NCBI GenBank assembly: GCA_012931725.1
Contig: CM022949.1
Coordinates: 7,371,529 to 7,435,528, forward strand
DNA length: 64,000 bases
Direction: 5' to 3'
DNA from: Litsea cubeba
Taxonomy: Eukaryota; Streptophyta; Magnoliopsida; Laurales; Lauraceae
Shown: positions 32,209-44,989 of the stretch, piece by piece
Numbering within the stretch: the stretch's first letter is position 1
How the letters are laid out: every line of letters starts with the position of its first letter
Notes under the pieces: model-generated
Told to the model about the DNA's origin: nothing
Seen by the model: the letters and a program-made list of their open reading frames with translations, nothing else
The model's database searches: none
Made by a program: the position numbers and the translations under genes

Positions 32209-34500
32209 GTTTCTTTTTGTTTTTGTTTTTTTTTCTTTTTATACATTGGAGGGGCTAGAATGTGGGCCCATCCAGATCTTCAAAGGTCCCACCCAAGGTG
32301 GGCTAGCATGTGGTCCTCAAATGCTTCATGCCCGCCGTGCGCATAAGATAACGACCATAATAGATTTGAGAATCTGGCTGGGGACTTCATATGTACAAAG
32401 AAATTAGCCTCCTCTGATTATCTGCATCCCATCGTCTGCTGTCCATGAGTCAAGTCCATATGGATGCATCAAAACTCAACGGGCGTGTGAACTATAGGGT
32501 GGGGTTTTTATTTTTGCTCCACTCAGATGGACCATCAGGTGGGCCCACTCGAAATGTGTACTATGCACAAAGCGTGCGTAGGATAATTTTTCTATACACA
32601 CGCGTAATTCCAAACATATGTTTTCCACAACTTTGTATTAAACTGAGGAAGAGTTCCATAGGATTTGATTGCCAAATGTGACATTTGAGCAATTTTTTAA
32701 TGCTTACGAAAAAGCATGGCAGGGTATTAAAATCCTACTCTACTTTGAGTTCGTACTGTGAGATTTTCTCTAGTGGAGGCCGGTGAATGTAAGAAATAAC
32801 TTGTACAGTCAAGATTTTTCTATAAGTAATAAAAATGCACTCCAAATTAAAATTGAAGATTTAAAAATTGTCAACCAAGAAGAGTCCGGTCCAATGAGTT
32901 TCCTCTTTTATTTATTTATTTTAAGTTTCACTTTAATATGAATTTCATTTTGAATACTTCTTAAACAAAATTGGATCCCATGAGCATTTCATATTTTCAG
33001 TAGTTGTGGCTACTAGAGTCACTTTAAACATCTTTTATTTGAAGATCATCATTCTTAAATTGATGTTGCAAATCATAAATATATATATTTTTAAATTTAA
33101 GTCTTTCAAGTTTTTGGGACCAATTTTCATCCTTACCAATTAAAAATATTATTTCTTCTCACTTTTCGTGATTTGTGTTTATATCTGATACTCAAATCCA
33201 ATACTCACATGGATCCAATCTAGTTTTCTTCAAATCACATAGTCCAGAATTACTGCAGAGGATGATTACCTCCTCAAGAGTCATGACCCAGGAGCATGGT
33301 TGATCATTCTCATGGCTTCATGCCTTCACCTCACCAGGGAGCCAATAGTAGGTATCCTCATGAATTTCCTCTGAGGGATAGAATTTGAAAAAGCCTAATG
33401 CTTCAAAACCCAATAAATAAATTAAAGCACACCCAATGGAACATTAAGTTAGCCCTGTCTCCATAGGAGAGATTTGAAATCCAATGGTCGGTAGTCAAAA
33501 GCTATTTATTCATTGGATCAAAATAAATAGGAACTTGTCAAGAGAAAATCTTCTTAACAATAGAACCCCAATGTTTTGTAGTGGGACCCTTAACCTCAAA
33601 CTTGGGAATGGGTTTCTGGGCCGGAAGTATGGTGAGGCAGACTTTGCCATAGTAGGGAGTATCATGGATCGAATATAGTTAGGTTGTGTCTCTGCCTAAT
33701 GCCCAATTTAGGGATTCAGAGAACTCAGTCGCCTTGGACTCAGTTTATTGTCATCACTAATTTCTTGGGTTTCACTCAGTCGATCGGCCCTGGACTGTCG
33801 AAAATCTAGTGCCATTTGATTTGCACTCTGTCAGACCCGGGCCAATTCTAGGCCCATTAGCAATCTTGGATACTACATTAATGGATTCAATATCTTAATT
33901 CAACACCAGGGCTGGTTGTGCTGCTAGCTGCTAACAATGGAGAAGCCTGACTGGTCGGTTGTATTTGTAGTATTCTGGGTTGTCTTGCTTAAAGCAGAGT
34001 CTATGTGGACCATGATGCTTTTGTATGTTTTCTTTTTCTATGCAAAGAACCATGCCACTCAAATTCCTGAGATTCGGTCTGTCTTTTACATTTGGACGAT
34101 TCAACAGTGTGAAAATTAATGGATGGCAAGCATAAGGTGGAATGTTAGTCTTCACATGCCCCTCATCAGAGGTGAATACTCTTCATGATGAGTTCTAGGT
34201 GGGACTACCACATGCATGAAAAGAAAAAAAAAAATAAAATATATATATATATATATATGTTTTGTTGGTGGTGATGTTAGGAGCTTAAAAACACTCATTG
34301 GGGGCAACAAAATTTAAATAAGTTAATTGGGTAGCAAACAAAAAACACACCCAAGGTGAATTTCTGAAAACAGATGTCATAAGAGTCAGTGATTGGAAAT
34401 AAGATCCATGGTAATTGCAAAACAAGTGTTCTGATCCATGGCTTACGAGACAAAAGGTTCAGTCACTCCCGTGAGTCTGAGAATACAGTAATAGTCCTTG
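32209..34500. other. Intergenic DNA upstream of the subtilase gene
   Basis: AT-rich with an (AT)n run at about 34237-34258. Several frames of 60-78 codons have no recognisable content. No bounded transposon was recognised. Confidence 0.5.
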
Positions 34501-34515
34501 TACTTTTCTTTGAGT

Positions 34516-34523
34516 CCTGTATA
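34516..34523 (+). promoter_or_regulatory. Putative TATA box of the subtilase gene
   Basis: GTATAAAT about 75 bp before the ATG at 34596, a usual plant spacing. Confidence 0.45.
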
Positions 34524-34595
34524 AATTTCATGAAGAGGAACAAAATATGGTAAGGCCTTATCCTTTGTTCTCAATTCTCACACTTCATAATACAT

Positions 34596-37500
34596 ATGAA
34601 GAAACTCAATCCTTCAACTAGTCTCTCTGCACTGTGCATTTTGCTCTTCCTACTCAGCTACCAACTACACTTGTCTACTGCATCTGAAAATGCTGCAAGC
34701 AAGGTGAGTAGTGAGTACGCTCTCTAGGTCTGAGTACTCTGCTTTCTTTTTCAAGATCAATTTTAAACTTAATGGACAATGAGACGTGTGCCTAATAATT
34801 TCTCAGATGTATATTGTCTATATGGGTGAAAGGGAGCACAGCGATCCGTCGCTTGTGGATGTGGTAGACTCACATCATAACGTGCTTGCTACTGTGTTGG
34901 GTGGGAGGTAAATTGCTGAGTAGTACTATTCATTGGAATTTGAATTCATCAACGTCGCCATTGCACTTTTACATTTGCCTTTTGAAATTGCAGCAAAGAA
35001 GCGGCAGCTGACTCAATCATTTACAGTTACAAACATGGTTTTTCTGGATTCGCTGCGAGGTTGACGGATTCTCAGGCGAAGAAAATTGCAGGTTGCTCTC
35101 AAATATTCTTTGTAGAATGATCGAGTCTGGATCCCTGTTTCAATGAAATAGGAAAATACTGTTTCGGCCCATCTCCAAGGGACCTTCCATGCTTAGATCT
35201 TGTAGACCACATCCTTTCTTGCTTGGGTCTTGGAAACCATAAGTCGTTTACATTTTATAACATTATGAGTATTGGGCATCTGGAACTGCTCCTTGACCCA
35301 GGCTTCAAACTTGGCTTCCCCACCTTTAGCATATGTGAGTTGTAATTATCTTTGAGTTGTGTCCACTTGCATGTGTGAGTTTCCATCACTTGACATGTGC
35401 GAGTCCACCATGATCCCTGTCTTACGCGCGGGATACCCAAAAAAGAGTATTGGGCATCTTAGATATGTTTGAATTTGCTTTTTATATTTTATTTTTACCC
35501 AAGAGAAACCTGGGACCCTTTCACTCACCTGGGACCATTTCACTCTTCTTAGTGTGCAGATATGAACAGAGCTAAGGTTAGAAATCACAAAAAACTGAGA
35601 CCTTTAATTTAAATACACCAAATTAGCCAAGTCAACTTTTGAGAACAAAACAAAGAAATCTTTACAAACTCTACCAGAGGGAAAAAAAAAAAAAACTTCT
35701 AGTGGCCTCTGTGGGGTTGTTTTATTCGCATGTGCCTCAACTTATTTTTACTCTATTCACGCGGTCCAATTACAATTGCTGTCAAGTTTTGTAGGGTGCG
35801 TGCCCATTTGTTGTAATGCTGACAAACGATGAAAAATGTTGAAGGGCCATATCAAAAACATATCGAATCGATTTTTATAAGTTTTGACGGAACCCGAACC
35901 ACATCAGGGGTCCTGCAAAATAATTTCTATGGAGAAATGGGTGTGGTTTTGGGTTTGGTGTACTCTGGATTTGGACCTAAACTGCTGATGGGGTTCTCAA
36001 ACTAGAGTCGAATTTGGGCTTGTGTGATGCGGTGTCAGGTGGAAACCGCTCGGAACATTTTTGGTTGGGTGAAGCCCACTCCTCAACATACACTCTATGA
36101 TTCAGAAACTGATTAGATAATTTAACTAGAAGTTGATTTTTTGAATTCATTATTGAAACATTTTCATTTTGCAGAAAATCCTAGTGTGGTAGATGTGATA
36201 CCTAATGGCCTTTTGAAGCTCCACACCACCCGAAGTTGGGATTATCTTGGCGTCTCTTTTTCTCATGCAACGACGTCTAATCTCCTGGCCAAGAGCAATA
36301 TGGGCGATGGAATTATTGTTGGAGTAATCGATTCAGGTCTCTTTCCCTCTCTCTCACAATCAATCTTCCACCCCAAGTTTTATTTGGTGAGCCCACCCAT
36401 TGTAAAATTTTGTATAGTATGTATCTATATTACTAAAGGGATGTATACACTTCCTCACATAAACACACGTGGCGCAACCTCAAATTTTTTACAATGTGAT
36501 TTACGGAGTTGCCCTTATCCTTAAAATCTCTATATCTATTACACACTCAAAAGACCTAAAATCTCTCCATCAAGAATCATCTTCCACTCAAAAGCCTAAA
36601 ATCTCTCCATGAGATCCCTAAATAAGCCAACACACCAGATTTGCTAAATTTATATCAATCAATTCATGGGTCCCGGCCCGCATCATTTGATTTTATGGAC
36701 AGTTAGAATAAAGATGGTGGACACCATTCATCTGGGTCCCACTTAAAAATATTTGGTCAATTTGTTAGGTCTATGATCATTTGATCCTTTGATCTTTCTT
36801 AATCAATTCATGGGTCCCATCCCGCATAATATGATTTTATTAACGGTTAGAATAGAGATGGTTAAAATAGAGTTGGTGGACCCCATTCATCTGGGGGGTT
36901 CCACTTTAATAGGTTTAGTTTGGTCAATTTGCGAGGTCTATGATCATTTGATCCTTTGACCTTTATCAAGCAATTCATGGGTCCCAGCCCGTATCATATG
37001 GTTTTATGAACGGGTAGAATATAGATGGTGGACTCCATTCATCTTTGGGGTCCCACTTAAATAAATTAGGTTTGGTCAATTTATGAGGTCTATGATCATT
37101 TGAACTTTATCAATCAATTCATGGGTCCCGGCCCGCATCATATGATTTTATGGACGGTTAGAATAGAGATGGTGGACCCCATTCATCTGGGTCTCACTTA
37201 AACATATTTGATCAATTTGTTAGGTCTACGATCATTTGATCCTTTGATCTTTTTAAATCAATTCATGGGTCCCCTCCCGCATAACATGGTTTTATGGAAG
37301 GTTAGAATAAAGATGGTGGACCCCATTCATTTGGGGGGTTCCACTTAAATAGGTTAGGTTTGGTCAATTTGCGAGGTCTATGATCATTTAATACTTTGAT
37401 TATTATCAAGCAATTCACGGGTCTCAGCCCGCATCAGATTATTTCATGGACGGTTAGAATATAGATAGTGGACCCCATTCATCTTGGGGGTCCCACTTAA

Positions 37501-40500
37501 ATAGGTCAGGTTTAGTCAATTTGAGAGGTTTATGATCATTTGATCATTTGATCTTTATCAATCAATTCATGGGTCCCGGCCCGCATCATTTGATTTTATG
37601 GACGGTTAGAATAAAAATGGTGGACCCCATTCATATGGGCCCCACTTAAAAATATTTGGTCAATTTGTTAGTTCTATAATCATTTGATCCTTTGATCTTT
37701 CTTAATCAATTCATGGGTCCCATCCCGCATAATATGGTTTTATGGACGGTTAGAATAGAGATGGTTAAAATAGAGATGGTGGACTCCATTTATTTGGGGG
37801 GTTTCACTTAAATAGGTTAGGTTTGGTCAATTTGTGAGGTCTATGATCCTTTGATCTTTTGACCTTTATCAAGCAATTCATGGGTCCCAGCCCGCATCAT
37901 ATGGTTTTATGAACGGTTATAATATAGATGGTTCTCCATTCATCTTTGGGGTCCCACTTAAATAAATTAGGTTTGGTCAATTTATGAGGTCTATGATCAT
38001 TTGAACTTTATCAATCAATTCATGGGTCCCGGCCCGCATCATATGATTTTATGGACGATTAGAATAGAGATGGTGGACCCCATTCATCTGGGTCTCACTT
38101 AAACATATTTGATTAATTTGTTAGGCATACGATCATTTGATCATTTGATCTTTTAAATCAATTCATGGGTCCCATCCCGCATAATATGGTTTTATGGACG
38201 GTTAGAATAAAAATGGTGGACCCCATTCATCTGGGGAATTCCACTTAAATATGTTAGGTTTGGTCAATTTGTGAGGTCTATGATCATTTAATACTTTGAT
38301 CATTATCAAGCAATTCATGGGTCCCAGCCTGCATCAGATTATTTCATGGACTGTTAGAATATAGATGGTGGACCCCATTCATCTTGGGGGTCCCACTTAA
38401 ATAGGTCAGGTTTGGTCAATTTGAGCGGTCTATGATCATTTGATCTTTATCAATTAATTCATGGGTCCCGGCCCGCATCATTTGATTTTATGGATGGTTA
38501 GAATAAAGATGGTGGACCCCATTCATCTGGGTCCCACTTAAAAATATTTGGTCAATTTGTTAGGTCTGCGATCATTTGATCATTTGATCTTTCTTAATCA
38601 ATTCATGGGTCCCATCCCGCATAATATGGTTTTATGGACGGTTAGAATAGAGATGGTGGACCCCATTCATTTGGGGGGTTTCACTTAAATATGTTAGGTT
38701 TGGTCAATTTGTGAGGTCTATGATCATTTGATCTTTATCAAGCAATTCATGGGTCCCAGCCCGCATCATATGGTTTTATGGGCGGTTAAAATATAGATGG
38801 TGGAACCCATTTATCTTGGGGGTCCTACTTAAATAGGTTAGGTTTGGTCAATTTGAGAGGTCTATGATCATTTGATCATTTGATCTTTATCAATCAATTA
38901 ATGGGTCTCAGCCCGCATCATATGATTTTATGAATGGTTAGAATAGAGATGATGGACCCCATTCATCTTGGTCCCACTTAAATATATCAGGTCAATTTGT
39001 TAGGTCTATGATCATTTGATCTTTCTTGATCAATTCATGCCTCACCTAAAGAATAAAATATTTGGAAAAAAACATAAAGATCAAATTAACAAAAAAAAAG
39101 GACTCACAAGTTTACTAAATAATAAATTTATTAAAAATAATTCATATGAGTATGTGCATTCGGTGGTTTCGTGGTTATCCACGGGGTTTTGCTAGTATTA
39201 TATAATGGAAAGTATTCAAGTGCATCCATCCCTCACCATTTTTGGTGAGGGATACCCCCTTTTGAAAAGTGTCAAGTAAAAAAAGGGGAGTCCTATGTGT
39301 TATAAGATATGGATCTTGGGTGGATGCCCACTTGTGATAAGATAGGGTTAGAATTGGGGTTCCTCCTTTCTAGTTTACTTTGCCTATAAATAGGCTCTCT
39401 CCCTATGTATTTAGACACAGTTAATGAGATATCAGAAAGGCTCTCTCTTCTCCCTCTAATCTTCTTTCTCTTGGTCTCTCTCTTTTATAACACGTTATCA
39501 GCACGAAGCTCTAAGAGAAGGAAGAAAACCAGGTCTTCTTGCCCAAAGAGAAGAAATCATTCCCTGCGTGGATTTTCATCGCAAACTCCTTCCCTGCGCG
39601 GATTTTCATCGCGGATTCCCTGTGCAGATTCCTTCCTAGCGCGGATTCCCATCCCAGATTCCTTCCCAGTGCGGATTTCCATCGCAGATTCCCTGGGCGG
39701 ATTCCTTCCCAGCGCGGATTTCCATCGCAAAATCCTTCCCAGCGTGGATTTCAGAAAAGAGTAATATTTTTCTTTAAATACAGTAAGTAGTATCCAAACC
39801 ATAGTTCAGATCCAACATATTAGAATATAAAATTAATTTATGATATTTATTTTTACTGTCATTATAGTGTTTGGTTACTATTCATTATCTTGCACGATTT
39901 TTTATTTAAATTTATTAATGCTATAAATTGATTATAAAAAAAGAAAAAAGAAAAAGAAAAAAGAAAGAGAACCAGAAGTTCTAAAAGTGAACCTGAAGTT
40001 CACATATTCATGGACCAGTAGAAGTTGGAATAATGATATGAACCTGAAGATTCGTATCAATAAATCAAAACCTGAAGTTTTTGATTCAACAATCCATATA
40101 AATTATAAAGTCATGAAATTAAACCTGAAGTTTTTGATAGAACTAGAAGTTCTGATCACTTGTTAGAACCAGACGTTCTACCCCAAACCTGAAGATTTGA
40201 CAGAACCTGAAGTTCTAATTTCATGTATTATGAACCTGAAGTTCTAAATCAAGCCTGAAGTCTTGACAGAACCAGCAGTTCTGATTCTCAAATATGAGAA
40301 CATGTTAAATTTTTATTTTTCCATGTTTAAATTCCTTTCTTAATTACTTTTGATGTTAATATTTTTTTTTTTTTTATCATTATATGCACACTGATAACTT
40401 CATATATATTTCATATTACAGTTCTTGCAAGATGTCAAATTTGGCTAAAATTGACTTTAAAGCACTTAACATAAATGGGTCATATTGTTTTATTATTTTG

Positions 40501-43500
40501 TTTAAGGTATGGATCGTGGAACTGAGGACAATCTTTGTTTGGTAGATAGTGCCACAACACACACCATTCTGAAAAATCAGAAATTTTTCTCAGAATTGAT
40601 GTTTATTCCACGAAAGGTATCAACCATAGCTGGGCCTGTGCAAATAATTGAAGGCTCCGGAAGAGCCCACATAATGTTACCTAATGGTACCCACTTATTC
40701 ATTAAAGATGCTTTGTTCTCAAATAGTTCCCGAAGAAACTTGATTAGTTTCAAAGACATCAGAATGAATGGGTACCACATTGAGACTGTAAGTGAATGTA
40801 ACAAGGAATTCTTATGCATTGTTACTAGTATTGGAAGCCAGAAGCAAATACTAGAAAAATTAAGTGCACTGTCCTCAGGGTTATATTACATGACAATCTT
40901 AAATGTTGAATCACATTCGGTTATGAGCAAAACAACAAAGTTAAGCCCGAAGCTTAAACTAAGCCCGAAGCTTAGTGATCCGAAGACTTTACAGCTCTGG
41001 CATTATAGGTTAGGTCACCCTGGGGCTACTATGTTGAGAAAAATTGTAGATAACTCCTTTGGGCATTCTTTAGAGAACCATCAATTGACCCTACCTAGTG
41101 GGTACTTATGTACACCGTGTTCACAAGGAAAATTGATCACCCGACCTTCTTTTGCTAAAGTTGCATACGAATCCCCATCCTTTCTGCAAAGGATACAAGG
41201 TGACATTTGTGGACCCATAAATCCCCCTAGTGGACCTTTTAGATATTTTATGGTTTTGATTGATGCCTCCACCCGTTGGTCTGACGTTTGCCTACTTTCA
41301 ACTAGGAACATAGCATTTGCCCGTCTATTAACTCAAATAATCAAACTTAGGGCTCATTTCCCTGATTCTCCCATTAAGTCTATAAGACTTGACAATGCAG
41401 GAGAATTTGCATCACAGGCTTTTGATGATTTTTGTTCATCTATAGGAATTGTTGTCGAACATCCTGTCCCCCATGTCCACACCCAGAATGGTTTAGCTGA
41501 ATCCATGATTAAGCGCATCCAACTCATTTCTAGGACTCTGCTGATGCAATCCAAATTGTCAGTTAGTGCATGAGAACATGCTGTGTTGCATGCTTCAATG
41601 TTAATTCGACTTCGACCCACAGCCTATCATCAATTTTCTCCTGCACAACTTACATCCGGACATCAACCCAATATCTCTCACTTGCGCAAGTTTGGTTGTG
41701 CAGTTCAAGTCCCAATCCCACCTCCTAAGCGTACTAAGATGGGACCACAACGTAGATTGGGAATCTATGTAGGTTATGACTCTCCCTCAATTATTCGATA
41801 TCTAGAACCAATGACAGGAGATGTCTTCACTGCTCGTTTTCCAGATTGTCAATTCGATGAGACAATATTCCCGCCGTTAGGGGGAGATAACATAGTTCCT
41901 GTAGAACGACCTGTTCCTGAAGAACGGCGAGAATTAACATGGAATACTTCCACTCTGTCTCATTTGGATCCACGAACTTCACAATGTGAAAATGAAGTCC
42001 GGAGAATTGTGCACTTACAAGAAATTGCAAACAGATTACCTGATGCATTTAACGATGCAGCAAAGGTGACAAAATCACATGTGCCCGCTATGAATACACC
42101 TGCCAGGATTAATGTCCCTGTAGGACAAAGTCAAAATACAACCGCAAAAGAATCTGCAATACGCCAGAAGCGTGGCAGACCTATAGGTTCAAAGGACTCA
42201 GCTCCGCGGAAAAGGAGAAATGAGCAATCATCATCATGTCCTCGCCGAAGAGGCACGTAACACTCTTGAAGAGGTTCCTCCCGAAGAGGCACGTAACGCT
42301 CCTGAAGAGGTTATGACAAAATCCGTTCTCTCTAGAATAATGGAAGTCCCTGGTGAGACTTTGGAAGCCCCTGAAGAGGCACCGGTACCGGATAATGAAG
42401 AGATCTCTATATTTTACAATTATTCAAAAGAGAGATGGAATAGAAATGATATTGTCATCGATGACGCATTTGCATATGCGATAGCTACACAAATATCAAA
42501 GGTAAATGATGATGATGATTGGGACACAGAACCACGTTCTATAAATGAATGTCGACAAAGAAATGATTGGCCAAAATGGGAAAGTGCCATCAAAGCAGAG
42601 TTAGAGTCTCTCAATAAACGTGGTGTGTTCGGACCTATAGTACAAACCCCAAAAGATGTTAACCATGTAGGTTACAAGTGGGTGTTTGTAAGAAAACGGA
42701 ATGAAATGAATGAAATTACCAGATATAAGGCACGATTAGTGGCACAAGGTTTCCTGCAGAAACCTGGGATTGATTATGAGGAAACATACTCCCCTGTCAT
42801 AGATACAACAACTTTCAGATATCTGATAAGTTTAGCAGTTTCTCAAAATCTAGAAATGCGACTCATGGATGTTGTAACTGCTTACTTATATGGGGACTTA
42901 GACACTAGAATTCACATGAAAATCCCGGAAGGATTTCCTTTGCCTGAAGCAAAGCCAAGGAGTACATACTCAATCCAATTGAGGCGATCATTGTACGGCC
43001 TGAAGCAATCCGGAAGAATGTGGTACAATCGTCTTAGTGAATACTTGTCTAAAAATGGGTATGCAAACGATCCTATTTGCCCGTGTCTATTTATAAAGAA
43101 ATTCATGAAGGGATTTGCAATATTAGCAGTTTATGTGGATGATATCAATTTGGTAGGGACTCCAGAAGAGCTCGAAGAAACTGCTGATTGTTTAAAGAAA
43201 GAATTTGAAATGAAAGACCTTGGAAAAACAAGATTCTGTCTCGGGTTGCAAATCGAGAGAAATTCTAATGGGATGTTGGTCCATCAATCTAATTATACCG
43301 AGAAGGTTTTAAAACGATTTGGTATGGACAAAGCACACCCATTAAGCACACCCATGGTCGTCCGGTCTCTTGATACACAGAAAGATCCATACCGTCCTAT
43401 TGAAAAAAATGAAAAAGTTTTGGGTCAAGAAGTACCATACTTAAGTGCTATTGGAGCCCTGATGTACTTAGCACAATGCACTAGACCGGATATTGCATTT

Positions 43501-44951
43501 TCTGTGAATCTACTTGCCAGATATAGCTCCGCACCAACTCAAAGGCACTGGGTTGGTATTAAACATATCCTACGATATTTGCGTGGAACAACTGATTTAG
43601 GAATATTTTATTCTTATAATCCTATAGATTCCAGTTTTACAGGATATGCAGATTCAGGTTATCTCTCTGATCCTCATAAGGGTCGATCACAGACAGGTTA
43701 TGTGTTTCTAAATGGTAATGCCGCCATTTCTTGGCGTTCTACTAAACAGACTCTGGTAGCTACCTCCTCTAACCATGCTGAGATTTTGGCTCTTTATGAA
43801 GCCAGTAGGGAATGTGTATGGCTAAGATCCTTGATTCAGCATGTTCGTAGTTCTTGTCAATTACCTTCTATTGCAGGTATCCCAAATGTTATCTATGAAG
43901 ATAATGAAGCATGCATAAAACAAATTCGAGAAGGTTTTATTAAAGGAGACAAGACTAAGCATATAGCACCAAAGTTCTTCTTCACTCATGAACTTCAGAA
44001 GAACAATGAAATTGAAGTCAAACAAGTTTGTTCGAGTAACAACCTGGCTGATCTATTTACCAAATCTTTGCCAAAATCAGTATTCCAGAAGTTTGTATAT
44101 GAGATTGGCATGCGAAGAGTTCATCATCAAACTATGTAAATGGTTGCAATCATCAGGGGGAGCAGTTTATCAGGGAGCATCCTGAAGTATGCTTCCCAGG
44201 ACATTTGTGCGCTGTACTCTTTTTCCTTTCCTAGGTTTTATCCCACTGGGTTTTCCTAGTTAAGGTTTTAACGAGGCAGCATTATGCACGTCCAACACCA
44301 TTTCAATGATCTTGAAGAATGTTGTACTCTTTTTCCCTTCGCTTTGGTTTTTCCCACTGGGTTTTCCTTAGCAAGGTTTTTAATGAGGCAACTGTCATTA
44401 AATGGTGGTCATCCAAGGGGGAGTGTTATAAGATATGGATCTTGGGTGGATGCCCACTTGTGATAAGATAGGGTTAGAATTAGGGTTCCTCCTTTCTAGT
44501 TTACTTTGCCTATAAATAGGCTCTCTCCCTATGTATTTAGACACAGTTAATGAGATATCAGAAAGGCTCTCTCTTCTCCCTCTAATCTTCTTTCTCTTGG
44601 TCTCTCTCTTTTATAACACTATGTACTTGACACTCCCCTTTTTGTACTTGGCACTTTCCAAAGGGGGGTGTCCCTCACCAAAAATGGTGAGGGATGGATG
44701 CACTTGAATATTTTCCATTATATAAAGAGCATTTATCAGGTCCACATCATTTTTGGGTGTGCACACCTTATAGTGGGGCCGACCTGATGATATGTATCTG
44801 ACTGGACCACACCTCCTATAGTCAATCATCCCTCAATCATCCCTTGGGTTTTCACCCATCCAAATGAGACGATTAGATTGGGTGTCACCCATTTTAGACG
44901 GTAAAACTTCGTGGGCCATGGATGAAAAGGTTCGGATGATCAGATGAGATT

Positions 44952-44989
<38 letters not shown>

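Larger units (their letters stand above)
39298..44618 (+). mobile_element. Ty1/copia retrotransposon lacking most of gag, nested in the MITE
   Basis: Two 195 bp LTRs (39298-39492 and 44424-44618) start TGTTATAAG and end TTATAACA. They differ at one position that I can see (GGGG versus AGGG after TTAGAATT). The target duplication is CTATG on both sides (39293-39297, 44619-44623). A polypurine tract AAGGGGGAG precedes the 3' LTR. The internal order is leader, remnant gag start, protease, integrase, RT, RNase H: copia order. Pol has one nonsense codon and one frameshift. Confidence 0.92.
39206..44716. mobile_element. Fold-back MITE, copy 2, split by a copia element
   Basis: The left half (39206-39297) begins GGAAAGTATTCAAGTGCATCC. 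The right half (44624-44716) ends GGATGCACTTGAATATTTTCC; the two are inverted repeats and match copy 1 at 5341-5522. The halves rejoin at CTATG. A 9 bp direct repeat ATTATATAA flanks the whole (39197-39205 and 44717-44725), although its TA-rich palindromic nature makes the duplication length uncertain. Confidence 0.8.

Noticed and set aside
36650..39045. CRISPR-like regular spacing
   Set aside because: The units are whole ~150 bp monomers without unique spacers, and the genome is eukaryotic; it is a satellite.
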